Position numbers and translations under genes: made by a program
In this document: one piece after another, positions 1 to 11,450 of the stretch
Numbering within the stretch: the first letter of the stretch is position 1
Layout: each line of letters begins with the position of its first letter
Notes under the pieces: model-generated
Seen by the model: only the letters and a program-made list of their open reading frames with translations
Databases searched by the model: none
What the model was told of the DNA's origin: nothing
NCBI GenBank assembly: GCA_037976565.1
Contig: CP137675.1
Location: forward strand, 30,269,820-30,333,819
Direction: 5' to 3'
Origin: Mesocentrotus franciscanus
Taxonomy: Eukaryota; Echinodermata; Echinoidea; Camarodonta; Strongylocentrotidae
Length of the DNA stretch: 64,000 nt

Positions 1-428
1 ATTTCTTTTAAGATTCGATCCCACTTTTTTGTATTTAATGATCTTTTCTTCTTTTTTCTCCTTTGTCTCTGTTCTTCTGTCAATTTCCTCTTTCTCCTTT
101 TATTTAATCTGTTCTCTGTCTGTTTCTTTCTTATTACTCCACTGTACCTATACTTCCTAAATACTTTTTCTTATCCATCTTCTCTCCATCTTACTTCCCC
201 AATTCCCTTCTATTTATCTTTTAGATTTATTAACTTCTGTATCATTTTTAAAAGTGAGGTTTAATTTCAATTTTTGTTCTTCTCCTACGCATAGGATGTC
301 GCAAACTACAGCTGCTTCATATCTCTCACATTTGGTAATATCCAGCGACTGAAGATGCTGAAAGTAGTACATAATTGTTACTTTTCTCAAATAATTTGCA
401 TTACAAATTATTTTCTTCTCATCCTTAG
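1..428 (+). other. HCN intron, with a duplicated copy of the next exon's start
   Basis: A C/T-rich intron end precedes the exon at 429. At 292-308 it carries an exact copy of the exon's first 17 bases behind a CATAG acceptor-like site, 136 bases upstream of the real copy. After the shared bases the sequences diverge. No other feature is seen. Confidence 0.7.
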
Positions 429-672
429 GATGTCGCAAACTACAATTGTCGCGACTTGGTCGCTTCCGTCCCTTTCTTCGTCGGTGCCGACTCAAACTTC
501 GTCACCCGTGTGGTCACGCTACTCGAATTCGAGGTCTTCCAGCCCGGCGACACCGTTATACAGGAAGGTACTTTCGGTGATCGCATGTTCTTCATCTCGC
601 AGGGCATCGTCGACATCATCATGTCCGATGGCGTCATCGCGACGTCACTCAGTGACGGCTCATATTTTGGCG
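429..672 (+). CDS. HCN: HCN exon: first half of the CNBD
   Basis: The acceptor is TCCTTAG at 422-428 and the donor GGTAAGAA begins at 673. The 81 codons plus one base read DVANYNCRDLVASVPFF to LSDGSYFG, which is the start of the CNBD and its beta-roll. The last base is the first base of the Glu codon of the FGEICLL motif, so that cAMP-contacting Glu codon is split by the intron. Confidence 0.94.
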
Positions 673-2594
673 GTAAGAATATGGCATATAAATTATTTTT
701 ATTTTGCATATATAACTCTTGGAATGTTTGTTGATTTAAGTGACAAAAGAGCGAACCCTAGTTATCATTAAGACACATTTTAGGGTTTTTTTTTCCTTCT
801 AACATAATATATTATCATCTGAACATATTTTTCCTGATACTTTAATCATGGAGAGCAGCGTGGCGTAATACTTTATCCAAATGCTTTATCTCTCAAATCA
901 CATGTCTTGAAATTTGTAATACTTCGCCAAATGGTGTCTTGATACAATAAAATCTTATCAGTATAACAGATTATTAATCGTTACGATCTATGATTAGGTT
1001 ATGATAAAGTTATGAGTAAGGAACCGATTTCAGATCATTACGAAATGCATTTCAGGCAAAGAAGTAGTGATTACTCTGAAGATAGAAGAATCAATGTAAA
1101 CAGGGTTTTATTTCTGTTTGCAAGTCACAACGTTATCCAAATTCCTTCCTCTTTTATTCTTTGGCGCCAACAGAAATCTGCCTGCTTACCCGCGAGCGCC
1201 GCGTGGCATCGGTGAAGTGCGAGACGTACTGCTCGCTCTTCTCTCTCTCCGTCCAGCATTTCAACCACGTGCTAGAAGAATTTCCCGCCATGAGGAAGAC
1301 GATGGAAGAGATAGCCGTTCGTCGTCTGACCCGTATCGGAAAGGAGTCGAGTATGCTCAAATCACACCTACAGAGCCCAACCATCAGGGACACGGCCCCT
1401 CTCTTCCCGCTTCCCCCTGACACACCGTCTTTCGCCGCGTTAGTATGATATTATTAACCCTCCCGACAAGAAAGAATAGTGTATTATCAAGTGCTGTGAT
1501 ACCCAGTGTGGACACAGTGTGTTCACATTTTTACCACACTGTGATACGTATACTCGGATTAAAGCTGTGGCCACAGAAAGAAATCAGCGTGTAACACTAT
1601 GCCACAGTGAGAATTCAGTGTGAAATGGTGTTAACACTGTGTGTTTCTACTGTTGATACTATTAAATTGTATTTAATCCACTGTGAAACACACTGTGGTG
1701 AATATACAGTAATACATAATTATCTCTGTGACCTCTGTGTTTGACAAAGTGTATACAGTGGGGAAATAACGTTTTCTTAACAGTGTAAAAACTATGCAAC
1801 CGCATGTAATCCATTGTGGCCCGTGCACATTATGTGTTTCTCTTTGTGGCCACAGTGTATCACATTATACCACAGTGTGAAAACAATTTGAACACAGTGC
1901 CGGTATCCCATTATACCATAGTGTGGGAACACTTTGAACACAGTGTATCCCATTATATCATAGTGTGGTAATATTTTGAACACAGTGTATCCCAATATAC
2001 CACAGTGTGGTAACAATTTGAACACAGTGTATCCCATTATATCATAGTGTGGTAATAATCATTGAACACAGTGTATCCCAATATACCACAGTGTGGTAAC
2101 AATGTGAACACAGTGTATACACATTCTCATGACTATGGTGCCTTTATCATTGTTTACAATCACAGCAGTAGATGACATACTAATTAATAGTTTTAAAATT
2201 GATGTAGACATTAATTTTATCGTAGCAACTTTCATTTTCTACTGAGATTTTGACTTCATGTAGTTTGGATATTTCCACTAATTGTCACTTAGAGCACTAA
2301 TGCACAGCATTTTGATTGGACAAATGTCAAATACTGTTTCTCTCATACTTATTTTTGTTGTTGTTGATCTTCTGATTGTTACACAGCGACATCGAAAAGA
2401 ACCGGTTCTTCGACGACGACACGGACGATGAACCCACCAGGACCCGAGCCGACGTCGAGCATGGTTCGCATGAGAACGTCATCGCCATCATGGATGGGAG
2501 TTTATCCGACCTTAGGGTGGAAAACGAAGTCCAAGCCCGTAAATCGTCTAGCGGAAAGCGGAGGAAATTCCAACAACAAACCACCGAACTTTGA
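429..2594 (+). CDS. HCN: HCN (hyperpolarization-activated, cyclic-nucleotide-gated) channel, 3' end of gene, three last exons
   Basis: Exons join(429..672,1174..1438,2387..2594) give 238 codons plus stop; the earlier exons (voltage sensor, pore, C-linker) lie before the window. HCN channels are plasma-membrane Na+/K+ channels opened by hyperpolarization and modulated by cAMP through a C-terminal cyclic-nucleotide-binding domain (CNBD). Visible hallmarks are NCRDLVASVPFF, FEVFQPGD, LSDGSYFGEICLL and the phosphate-binding cassette ERRVASVK, followed by the C-helix RRLTRIGKES. The residue after the binding Arg is Val, where vertebrate HCN2 has Thr; I recall the sea urchin sperm channel SpIH also having Val. 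The tail is short and acidic (FFDDDTDDE), then basic, ending QQQTTEL. Phases agree: 244 nt, then 2+87 codons+2, then 1+69 codons. The gene converges on the basigin-like gene. Family is certain; exact orthology is inferred from memory of SpIH. Confidence 0.94.
673..1173 (+). other. HCN intron, no feature recognised
   Basis: AT-rich intron of 501 bases between two CNBD exons. Open frames here are short and have no recognisable protein. I see no repeat or RNA gene. Confidence 0.7.
1174..1438 (+). CDS. HCN: HCN exon: phosphate-binding cassette and C-helix
   Basis: The acceptor is CAACAG at 1168-1173. The exon reads EICLLTRERRVASVKCETYC, then a hinge and C-helix (FPAMRKTMEEIAVRRLTRIG), then SPTIRDTAPLFPLPPDTPSFAA. 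I chose the donor GTTAGT at 1439-1444 because it leaves two bases and keeps the next exon in its acidic, well-coded frame. The nearby alternative GTATGA at 1443 would shift the frame and hit a stop after 14 codons in the next exon. Confidence 0.88.
1498..2120. repeat. Minisatellite of CACAGTGT motifs in the last HCN intron
   Basis: From about 1498 the intron is dense in CACAGTGT and its reverse complement. From about 1851 to 2120 this becomes a tandem array of six units of roughly 42 bp, each built of CACAGTGTATCCC, an AT core, CACAGTGTGGTAAC and a TTGAA joint. The two CACAGTG-type blocks per unit are inverted, so each unit can fold on itself. The 42-bp length gives a 14-codon periodic minus-strand open frame, which is an artefact. 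Confidence 0.85.
2387..2594 (+). CDS. HCN: HCN terminal coding exon
   Basis: The acceptor is TGTTACACAG ending at 2386. The exon completes an Ala codon, then reads DIEKNRFFDDDTDDEPTRTR and a polar, basic end (SSSGKRRKFQQQTTEL) with TGA at 2592-2594. The third-position C/G bias supports this frame. A second frame stays open to 2625 but looks like translated low complexity. No PDZ-ligand-like or vertebrate HCN tail motif is visible. Confidence 0.82.
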
Positions 2595-3285
2595 CGACTT
2601 GAAACAAACAATGATGGACGCTTAAACTTCCCAGTGATTTAATACTTACGCAATGCAGACTTAAATTTTTGTACCTGATTGTTAAGAATGTATTGAATTT
2701 GTAAATCAGTCCAGCAAATTAGAAAGCATAATTTGGAATTTCTTTCATGGAGGAAGTACTGAGAACAATGTGATAGCAGCAGGTAGAAATGTCTTGTCCA
2801 TTATCAAGGATATATTTTGGCGCTTTCTTACAAAGTGAATGAACGCGCAATTCAGAGAGTATGTTTGAAACATTTCAAAGAATCGGGTAAATTCTTTGTC
2901 CTTGTCTGCTGCGCTCTTTATCTGATGCCAAAAAGGAATGTGACATGATTAGAACAGTGATTGATTTAACTACAGAAGTCTTTTCAAAATGTCGAATGTA
3001 TGAAGGAGGGGAAAGGTTTGATATATGCAAAGAAATGGAGAAATATTTTTGTAAATTGATGTAGAATGGTACCATTGATGCTGGAAAGATATTGAAGTTG
3101 TCCAATATTGTGTCAAATCTATAAAATATTTGACAATTGTCTTTTTCACACGCAACAAAGCTTTAAATCTGCACAACTTTCATAAAACCAAAGTGCAATA
3201 TGATTATGAAATGTAAGTCTTTGTAAAAACATGATGAAAGTTTGCTACTTTCTAGAAATCAATTTTTGCTGTCTTTTCTTTCTGT

Positions 3286-3631
3286 ATCCCTTTATCTCTC
3301 TCTCTCTCTCAACCAGTCAATCAATCAATCTATCTATCTTTCTTTATATCTATCTATCTATCTATCTATTTATATATCCATCTCTTTTATTGGTGTGTGT
3401 CTTTCTCTGCAGTGTATGTATCTTTCTCTTTCGCTCACTCTCTTCCACTCTTTCCTATTTGTCTCACCGCCTCCCCCTTCTCTCTCTCTTTCAATCTATC
3501 TACCTATCTATCTATCTATTTATTTATTTATATATTTATCTCTTTTATCTGTGTGTCTTTTTCTGCAGTGTATATATATTTCTCTTTCGCTCACTCTCTT
3601 TCAACCTTTCCTATTTGTCTCACCACCTCCC

Positions 3632-3662
<31 letters not shown>

Positions 3663-3666
3663 TGGC
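3286..3666. repeat. TCTA / TC microsatellite
   Basis: Compound pyrimidine-rich tract: TCTCTC, TCTA runs, then a second copy of the same arrangement (CTCTGCAGTGTATGTATC and a similar stretch near 3562), ending in a TC run. The two halves are diverged duplicates of about 160 bp. Long open frames here are translated microsatellite. Confidence 0.9.
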
Positions 3667-5096
3667 TTTTCTGCTAATCTCTTTTTCTTTCTCTTCTCAT
3701 TTGTATGCTTTCATTTTGTTTGTATTGTAAAGCTTGATGCAAGTGCTTTCTTCAGCATCTCTCATTATTGTCAGAAGCAAAGCTCCGCTTGCCATTGCCC
3801 TTATCAATTCATCCATCCATCTTATTTACACGTTTTCTACATGACTGTCTACATGTATTTAAGTCTCTGTTCTCTGAATTAAGGACAATCAGGATGAACA
3901 TGTTCGCATTTTTTGTTTTAAACCTAAGGCAATGTCTTTACTCAATATTATAGCGTTGTGCGTCATCTACCGAAATGTGCGAACATGACAATGACATATC
4001 ATTTAACGTCACATTTATAAAATAATTGCCTAAATCGTTTTAATACTGACAAAAAGAGATTTTTTTTCTCATTTTTGTTTCACTTGATTAAGGATTAATA
4101 AACAGGTTCAGATTGAAAATTAACTTAATGGCTGTATAGTAGATGGCTCTTTTCAACAAACAAAAACGATTTAGGTAAAAATCTCAACTTTGAAAAAAGA
4201 TTACTTCGGCAATGATTTCATTAGCCTGACGATAATCCAATCATTATATCTAGGGGCAACACTATGGGGTATTGCAATTGCGCTTAAGTTGATTTCTTGA
4301 CAAAAATTGCGATCGTGTACGTGATAAAAGCAGTAAACATGTTTGTATTAGACTAAGGTACGAAAATCGGTTAAAAAGACATTCATAGTTATGAAGCTAC
4401 GCAACGCCATGGGCGATAATTTTTGAATGTTGAAGGCATGACGAAACTCTTCTTTCTGTATTCCAATTAAGGAAAAGTTACCACTTTAAACACCCAAAGA
4501 AATCTTGAATGATGAATGGTAAGTGACTGCTGGATAAGTCTTGGAGAAAAATGCCCCCCCCCCTCCCGAATAGTGCCCCCTCCTGAGCCTCCTCCAGTCC
4601 TGAAAATGGCTTGCCGCCCCTGCTTGTATGGAAAGTGCTTTAGTGGAAGACGTTCGCTTCTTCTCTCTTCATCCTCGCGTTTTTTTTCGATGGGATAATT
4701 TTACTCCATCAGTAAGTTAAAATGACTCATTCTTTGACAGTCGGGCTTTAGAAGTAAATCAATAATGACCCCCTTCTTTCTTGTAACTGTATTCTTTTTC
4801 CCTTCTCTTATGCAGTGCGTGACTTAAGCTATATTTGAAATGAAATACCGACTTATATTTACTCACTCTTGGAGTTCTCTCCATAGTTTCTTTATGAAAT
4901 TGTAAAGGCAGGACAGTTCTTTCGAGCAAATTAATATAGAACTTCTGCTTTTTGAGGGTAGTGTCAAAAGTTTAACATATATCTATAGCAAAGTGTATTT
5001 TATATTGTGAAGAATGCAATAAATACATATTTATGATTTTGTATGAATAGTAAGACTATTGTATTGGAATGACAAGAGTTCCACCTAAAGTAAGAG

Positions 5097-5460
5097 TTAG
5101 TGAGGGAAAGAGAGAGGGAGAGAGGGGAAGGAGAAAAGAAAAGAGTGAATGATGGGGAGGGAGAGAGGGGAAGGAGAGAAGAAATGAGTGACAGATGGGA
5201 AGGGAGAGAGGGGAAGGAGAGAAGCAGAGAGCAGAGAGAGGGGAGAGTGGAAAATCAAGAGATAGAGAGTGAGAAAGGGGGAGAAAGATAGAGAGAGGGA
5301 GTGGGCAGAAAACACAGTTGGAAAGTGTGAGGGGAGGGGCGAATAAGATAAAGAGCAAAGAGAGGGAAGAGTAGGAAATCACGAGATAGAGAGTGAGAAA
5401 GGGGGAGAGAGAGTGAAAGAGAGAGAAGGAGCGAAAGAGACGGAATGAAGCAAGAGAACA
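5097..5460. repeat. GA-rich (GAGAGG) tract
   Basis: Nearly pure purine strand with GAGAGAGGGGAAGGAGA-type repeats and a duplicated block (GAAATCACGAGATAGAGAGT is close to AAAATCAAGAGATAGAGAGT). Low complexity with no coding sense. Confidence 0.9.
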
Positions 5461-5589
5461 GTGTGAAACCCATTACAATGTTTGATACAGGGTAATCTCG
5501 TAGCAAATTTGTTGGAAGTGAATTGTATATCAATGACATAAAGACAGTACTGACGAATATTGATTGATGACAGCTGAATCTGCTATTAA

Positions 5590-6120
5590 AGATACTATGT
5601 CCCTTTTGCAGCCAACATCAAATTCTGTAGAACTTTGCAGGAATTATGAATATGTCATGTATGTCCTATCTGTGAAATTTAAACGTTAGCAGTGTCCTAA
5701 TATTCAAATTATGCAAGGAAACCCGTTTACTTGCTAGACTTCACTGTCAGACACTATTGAGTGACTGACTGGCTTTTTTCATCTTTGGTAATAACATACA
5801 TAAAATGAGCTGTAAAGGGTACATGAGCATTTGTCTACATCAATAACCCACTTCTTGTAATGGCCAAAATTAAACTGATTGAATCTTTGCGCAGCATAAA
5901 ACGTACGACCATTCGGTACAATGGTCTGAAAAATCAGACTATTACTTACTGGCTCTATAGCTCCTAAGTCGATTCGACAACTAATAGTCGTTATTTTCCC
6001 ACTTAAAGACATTTTCAAGCCCACTTTTTGTTAGGGAAGTTCTAAATTAGTATTGTCTTTTAAATGCCGTTGGAATTTAACCTTTTCATTTTTTTGGCCT
6101 GCAAATGGGACATAGTACCT
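5590..6120. mobile_element. TTAA-flanked MITE, family 1, copy 1
   Basis: This 531-bp element is bounded by TTAA at 5586-5589 and 6121-6124. The ends are inverted: AGATACTATGTCCCTTTTGC on the left, and on the right the reverse complement of AGGTACTATGTCCCATTTGC. No coding capacity. At least six more copies lie in the window (25754, 26581 inverted, 28055, 29999, 30567 partial, 44610/46776). The TTAA target duplication suggests a Kolobok or piggyBac relative; the A/G-starting ends favour Kolobok, by inference. Confidence 0.88.
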
Positions 6121-6722
6121 TTAAACTATATACATGTATTTACACTTTGTATTAAGTGAAAAGAAAAGAAAAGAGTACTAATCCATAGTATTATAAATAA
6201 ATAAATAAATTATGACACACGACATCAATAACAATTCAAGACAAACTCTATTCTGTTCATTTTCAATAATTACACACCCAAGTCTTTATTGAACAACCAT
6301 ACAATCACGTGTAGATAGAACCCAAAGTCATACATTCAAAGCAAGAAAGTAAACAACCCTCACCTGAATTTAATCATAAAAGTTTGAAATAATTTCAATA
6401 TTGTTGAATGACACCCTGACACATTCATCACATTTTAAATGGCAATTGCTCTATTTTCTTTTTTAAAATTCATTCATGAAAGCCAGTTGATCATGGTTCA
6501 TCATGAACGGTTTTCCAATCTTATTCTAATTTTAGGGTGAAAATCATTTGAATTCCTTAAAGAACTACACCTGTTCAGTAGTTCATGTTTATCATGCATG
6601 GATTCAATTGTCTGTTGAGAGCCAGAAGGGCGTTAACTCACCTCATTTTTACATAGAAACAACACCCTTCTTACTTCCAGCAGATATTGCCTTCTACGTA
6701 CATCATATCATTACTTTGGGAT

Positions 6723-6785
6723 ACATTGTGATGTCATAGTTTACATTGTGATGTCATAACTTACATTGTGATGTCATAGCTTACC
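6723..6785. repeat. Three tandem ACATTGTGATGTCATA units
   Basis: Three copies of a 20-21 bp unit, TTACATTGTGATGTCATA, lie end to end. Each contains TGATGTCA, one base from the CRE/ATF site TGACGTCA. Function is unknown. Confidence 0.8.
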
Positions 6786-7060
6786 TATTCTTAATCTTTA
6801 AATATAACCTTGATGACTGGTCTCCTGGTCTACAAGCACAGGCTTTACCTTGATAAGGTTTTTCATTGACGAATGAAGCCTATACCAGCTCGAAAATGGA
6901 GTCGCATTTGAGGTATGTGGAGTCTACAGCTAAAAAAGTACAGACCCTGCATCATTCCTTTAATAGTCTAACAATGGTCTTAGCCAGCCACTAAACAATC
7001 ACATCCTAATGCTGGTTTAGACTTTACTCCTAAACCCTCTCTGTGCCACAAATATCTGAG

Positions 7061-7207
7061 CTGTTTCATAAAACTTGTTATCAATAACAAATGCTAAATT
7101 TCTACGACAAATTTGCTCTAAGGCATTGAATGCCGCGTTTTCAGTTGCTTATAAAATTGATTGTACAAGTAGTTTGTTATTGATGAAAAGTTTTATAAAA
7201 CAGGACC
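7061..7207. repeat. Small foldback element (TTTCATAAAACTTGTTAT ends)
   Basis: The ends are inverted: TTTCATAAAACTTGTTATC at the left and ATGAAAAGTTTTATAAAAC at the right, with AATTTGCTCTAAGGCATT between. A relative lies at 57932-58075. No duplication flank is clear. Confidence 0.6.
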
Positions 7208-10200
7208 CTGGATAATAATCACAAATGAACTTCTGAGGGTCAAGGCAAGACATATCTTCCATGAGAATAAACTGCACAAAGCCTAGATCCTACCCTTCTT
7301 CTTTTTTTGCTTCAGGAACCACTGGTGACTCTCGAGTTGGACCCAGGGATACTGGTTGGTTTTTTATCAATGAGCCCGTAATGGGACATAGACGTGTTAG
7401 AGGCTGATCAGAGGCAGAAGGTTGTTGACTCTGTGTACATGAGTGCATAGAGTTAGCATCCTTCTGTATCCAACAAATGTGATACGTTCTCCACAAAGTG
7501 AAGCCTAAAAAAGCTTCAAACAGCAAGGTCACAGGGCGTGAAATCAGGCAAAAGTCTGAAAACTGGCACCCCTTTTTAATAGTTAGAAAACATTAACATT
7601 CACTTTCTAGGGCTGGATTTGATGCACTTGGCACAGAAAGGGTTTCTATCACAGAACCCGTGAGATGTGACATTTTTAATCCACTCCTTTTGTAGAATTC
7701 TGCATATGTTATCGAACGCACCGTATTGGTGAAATCCCTCCATATAAGAATTATCTACGCCCTCCACCAGCTAATCTAGAATACATATATATATTTATTA
7801 TATTTATATCATTTATGACAACAATTTCTAAACCAACTCCAATAGAGTATAGGGAAATGCATATCATATCATTCTTTCCTATCAATATATAACAACGTTC
7901 ATGAGACATATACAAACAGTTCTATCCAACTAATTACCACGTTCCCTGTTAATTTTTCCTTCATCTAACTTACACTCAAGAGTTATCACGGGTAAACCAT
8001 ACAGTGTTAGTTTTTAAGTGAGATAAATATGCACATTTTATATAATACAGTGGTTTAATATACAGGTGTATTGGCTTAATAACACAGCAGTCTCTTATCG
8101 ATTCATTTTTGTTGAAAGGGATTAAAGACATGAAAATCATCGGATATTTCTGTCATAGCAATAGCGATTTTCATTTGACCTGGAGATCAAAAGAACGATA
8201 TCTGCAGATAGGCCAAAAGGTTGAACGGTCTTAGAAAGTACTAATGCCGGTCAGAAGTATTACACCTTTAAAATAAATTTACAACATTATTAAAAAAAAA
8301 TAATAATAATAATAATAATAATTTTTCATCTCTTTTGCCACATTTTTATGCTGTCAGGCCTCTTAATTAGAAAAAAGCATAGTGTATAACTGTGAGAAAA
8401 TCTTCAAATCACCCACTTTTCAAAATCTTTCTTTTTTGGACACTTGTAATTTCTACTGTCTATGTATTGGTGGGTTGGCTATTTCGCCATGAATAACACA
8501 ATATCTAAAAACGAAAACAAACAAACACAATTTAACCTTATATCAATCTATGAATTGTGCACGAAGACTAATAAAATATCCACACACAAATATGAGTTAA
8601 TAATAGGTAATATCTCCACATTTTCATAAGGTACACGTAAATCAAGTGCTGGTCACCATAATACATGATATATTATATAGATAATTTTCACCACTATTCA
8701 AACCTAATGTTGATACTGTTAGAAAAAGATCAATTAACATACCAATATATTCTTGACATAACACACAACCAATGGTCCAATACATGTCTACATGTTATTA
8801 TCAATAATTGCTTTGATAACAAAATCATCCGGCAGCCACTCATATCCTCATAGCACGTACACACACACACACATACACAACGCATACCTGGGTATAAAAT
8901 TGTACACAAACCACCTGTTAAGCTAATGGAACTTTAAAAAAAAAAAAAAATCAGCAAATCCCCTGATTGCTTATTCCAGCATGCAAACTTATGGCAGTAA
9001 ATACAAATTAAGAAATAAAAACATTGAATAGCATCGACTTGCAGGATATTGGCAATCAGTGTACAAAAACACTCCGGTGCGAACTACAACTTGGAAGAAA
9101 ACCATTCCCAATGAGATGTAATTTCCAAATGTAAATTTAGACAAATCAAATATTAATAAGATGTCACTATAATACTTCTTTTATAATCATACAATTATGC
9201 ATCCTAATAATATAAGACCTTCTCTTAGCATGCACAGTTCTTAGAGTATGCAACTACATACGTACGCTTTGAATAATGAAATAATTAAATCAAATAGCTA
9301 TTTTTAAAACTGTGTAATATACAAGTGCGATGAACTGTGCATTTTCTCAAACTTAAAAAAAAAACAGAAAAAGAATGGTACTTAAAGGAAGAAATGAGAG
9401 CTACATAATTATACAAAGCTCTTTATATCAATGAAGGTGTATCAATTTTTATTTCAATAGGTGCTGGAAATGACCATCGATTCTTGCCAAAAAATGATAT
9501 CACCCCATATTGTAAATTAAACCAGGCTTACTGGAGTCAATAAGCAATCAAGAACACACTTACAAAGACAACCATGAAATCAACTCAAGACCAATTTCAA
9601 TACCCTATTGTATCTCCTTAAGAAATCGTGTTCCAATTATATAATATGTCACTGTCATGTTCGCACACTTCAAAAGGTGACGTACAAGGCCATTGAAATT
9701 GCCTTGTGCTGATTTTTCTCGAAAGTACTTGCGATCGTGTTCTAAGAAGCCTTGTTTTGTTTGAAGTTCAAAGACTGAACTAACTTCGCAAGAGGCTATT
9801 ATTCAGTCTATAACTACACATATGTGTAAATCTGATCAGTTATAGGCTCACAGCGATATATTTGATAAAAGGTTTCTACAAAGTTTGAGAATATGGGCCA
9901 ACGTGAAAAGAGACATGAAGAATAAAAGTGGTGTATAACATTATAATCTATAGTAAACCAAAGCAAGCAAGCATAACCATCAAAAATAAAATTGTGTTCT
10001 TTTTTATGAATCATACCTTCTACAAACTAATTTTGTGCATTAATTATCAACAGTCCTATGACATTGCAATAAAAAAAGTCACATTAAATAAGAAAAATGT
10101 CATTTCAGAAAATATCCTTGATGACTTCAAGACAATTTAAGACGAAAAAATTTCACATCAATGTACAGCGACCATTTTTCACAACACGTTGGTTTTACGG

Positions 10201-11386
10201 GTGTGTACATGAGGCAAAACATGATTATTCACTACACATCTAGCATAGAAAGTGTAAAAACACTCGATACTACAACACCAAATAACAGAATGAATGTATT
10301 GCTCTCATTTTTTGTCTTACATTTAAACTCTTCATTCATCATCAAACTTAAAAGCATTTCCTAATCGGCTTTTAAAACACTCAACATATATTTCTGCTCA
10401 TTGCACCTCTTGTAAAATAATAATTGGCTTTGTCTTTTGAATCGTACCTGCGAATGCCCATGATCTCAAAACAAACAAAAAAGACAAAAGAACCACAAAG
10501 GGTTACATACTCCACGTGTCCATGTGAGGTATCGGAAGCTAATATAATCCTTTATCTACATGTATAACAAGGCTCAAACTACTTAAGCCCTCAGTTTTTA
10601 TTACCAAATCAATTTCAAAATATCACATAAACAAGCATTGTTTCAAAGAATGCAAGCATAAATTTTTATGTCGATAAAACTAATACACTTCATTTCCTAA
10701 ATGTATTTTTTCAGGGTGTATTCAATTAAAAAAAAACTTTTAAGGAAGCTAAAGCTCTTTAATAATCCAGCTAAGCATTCAATGTTGTCCATGAAGATAA
10801 AGATAAGCACAGTTAACCTGTAACAATGTGTCTACCCCTGGGTGGAGAGAGGTAATGCAGATAAAGATGTTCTTGTTTTCAATGCACCCAACAGTTGACA
10901 AACATTGCTACAGAAAAATGCACCAATTAAAATTAGCAAAGAAAAAAGTAAACAAAATGGTAATGGAATCAAATAGATTTTTAAAAGGTGTACCTATATT
11001 AAAGTAAAAAATGAAAAATTCAAAATTCTGAAATATCAATTCATAACCTCTGTCTGAAATGTCATTTTTCCTTTAACATCACTTAGACAGCATTTATTTC
11101 AAATATCAAAATATAAACTAGCAAAACATTCGTAATAAATACTAAGACAACCTCAAGGAAATAGCATAGGATAACTAGAGCATTAATGTATAGGGTATGA
11201 AAATTTTTAGCATGGTGCAAAATTAAATGGATGTATGATGTTAAGTGAAACAAAAACAATTTGATTAATGAGAAGCAATGGCTTGCTTCCATAGATGTTC
11301 TCCAAACAGAAGTTCGCAGGTTCAAATGGCTAATGAGTGCTAGGGTCCGTCTCTTCCCAGGCGGTCCTTCGCTGGTGGACGTTCTG

Positions 11387-11450
11387 TCACTCTTTGGAGG
11401 ATCGCATCCTCATGTCGCTGTCTCCGTCATTGATCTCTTTCTTCTCTTTC
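11387..11450 (-). CDS. BSG: Basigin-like exon 6: cytoplasmic C-terminus
   Basis: The acceptor CATTTCAG ends at 11451. One base completes Lys, then KEKKEINDGDSDMRMRSSKE and TGA at 11389-11387. Basic, then polar, like the tails of basigin and neuroplastin. Joining restores the frame exactly with exon 5. Confidence 0.87.

Larger units (their letters stand above)
2595..5586 (+). other. HCN 3' untranslated and downstream flank
   Basis: No coding exon is seen after the HCN stop at 2594. Candidate poly(A) signals on the plus strand are AATAAA near 4097 and near 5019 (GCAATAAATAC). The stretch holds a pyrimidine microsatellite (3286-3666) and a purine-rich tract (5097-5460). How much of it is transcribed cannot be told from sequence. 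Confidence 0.5.
6125..11386 (-). other. Probable 3' untranslated region and flank of the basigin-like gene
   Basis: This is 5.3 kb of AT-rich sequence after the minus-strand stop at 11387, with no convincing open frame and few repeats, unlike the introns. On the minus strand an AATAAA lies at 6290-6285, followed by a GT-rich stretch (GGGTGTGT), a good poly(A)-site arrangement. If used it would give a 3' UTR of about 5.1 kb. Inside are a triple TGATGTCA repeat (6723-6785), a small foldback (7061-7207) and A/T runs. Transcription is inferred, not shown. Confidence 0.4.

Noticed and set aside
2428..2625. Alternative frame of the last HCN exon ending at 2625
   Set aside because: It needs a different phase from the previous exon, and the frame ending at 2594 has better codon use and an acidic run typical of a structured tail.
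3231..3882. Overlapping plus-strand frames of 148-162 codons
   Set aside because: Translated TC and TCTA microsatellite; all three frames are open for the same reason.
7290..7532. 80-codon minus-strand frame downstream of the basigin-like stop
   Set aside because: It lies in the presumed 3' UTR, has no recognised domain and no upstream acceptor in phase.
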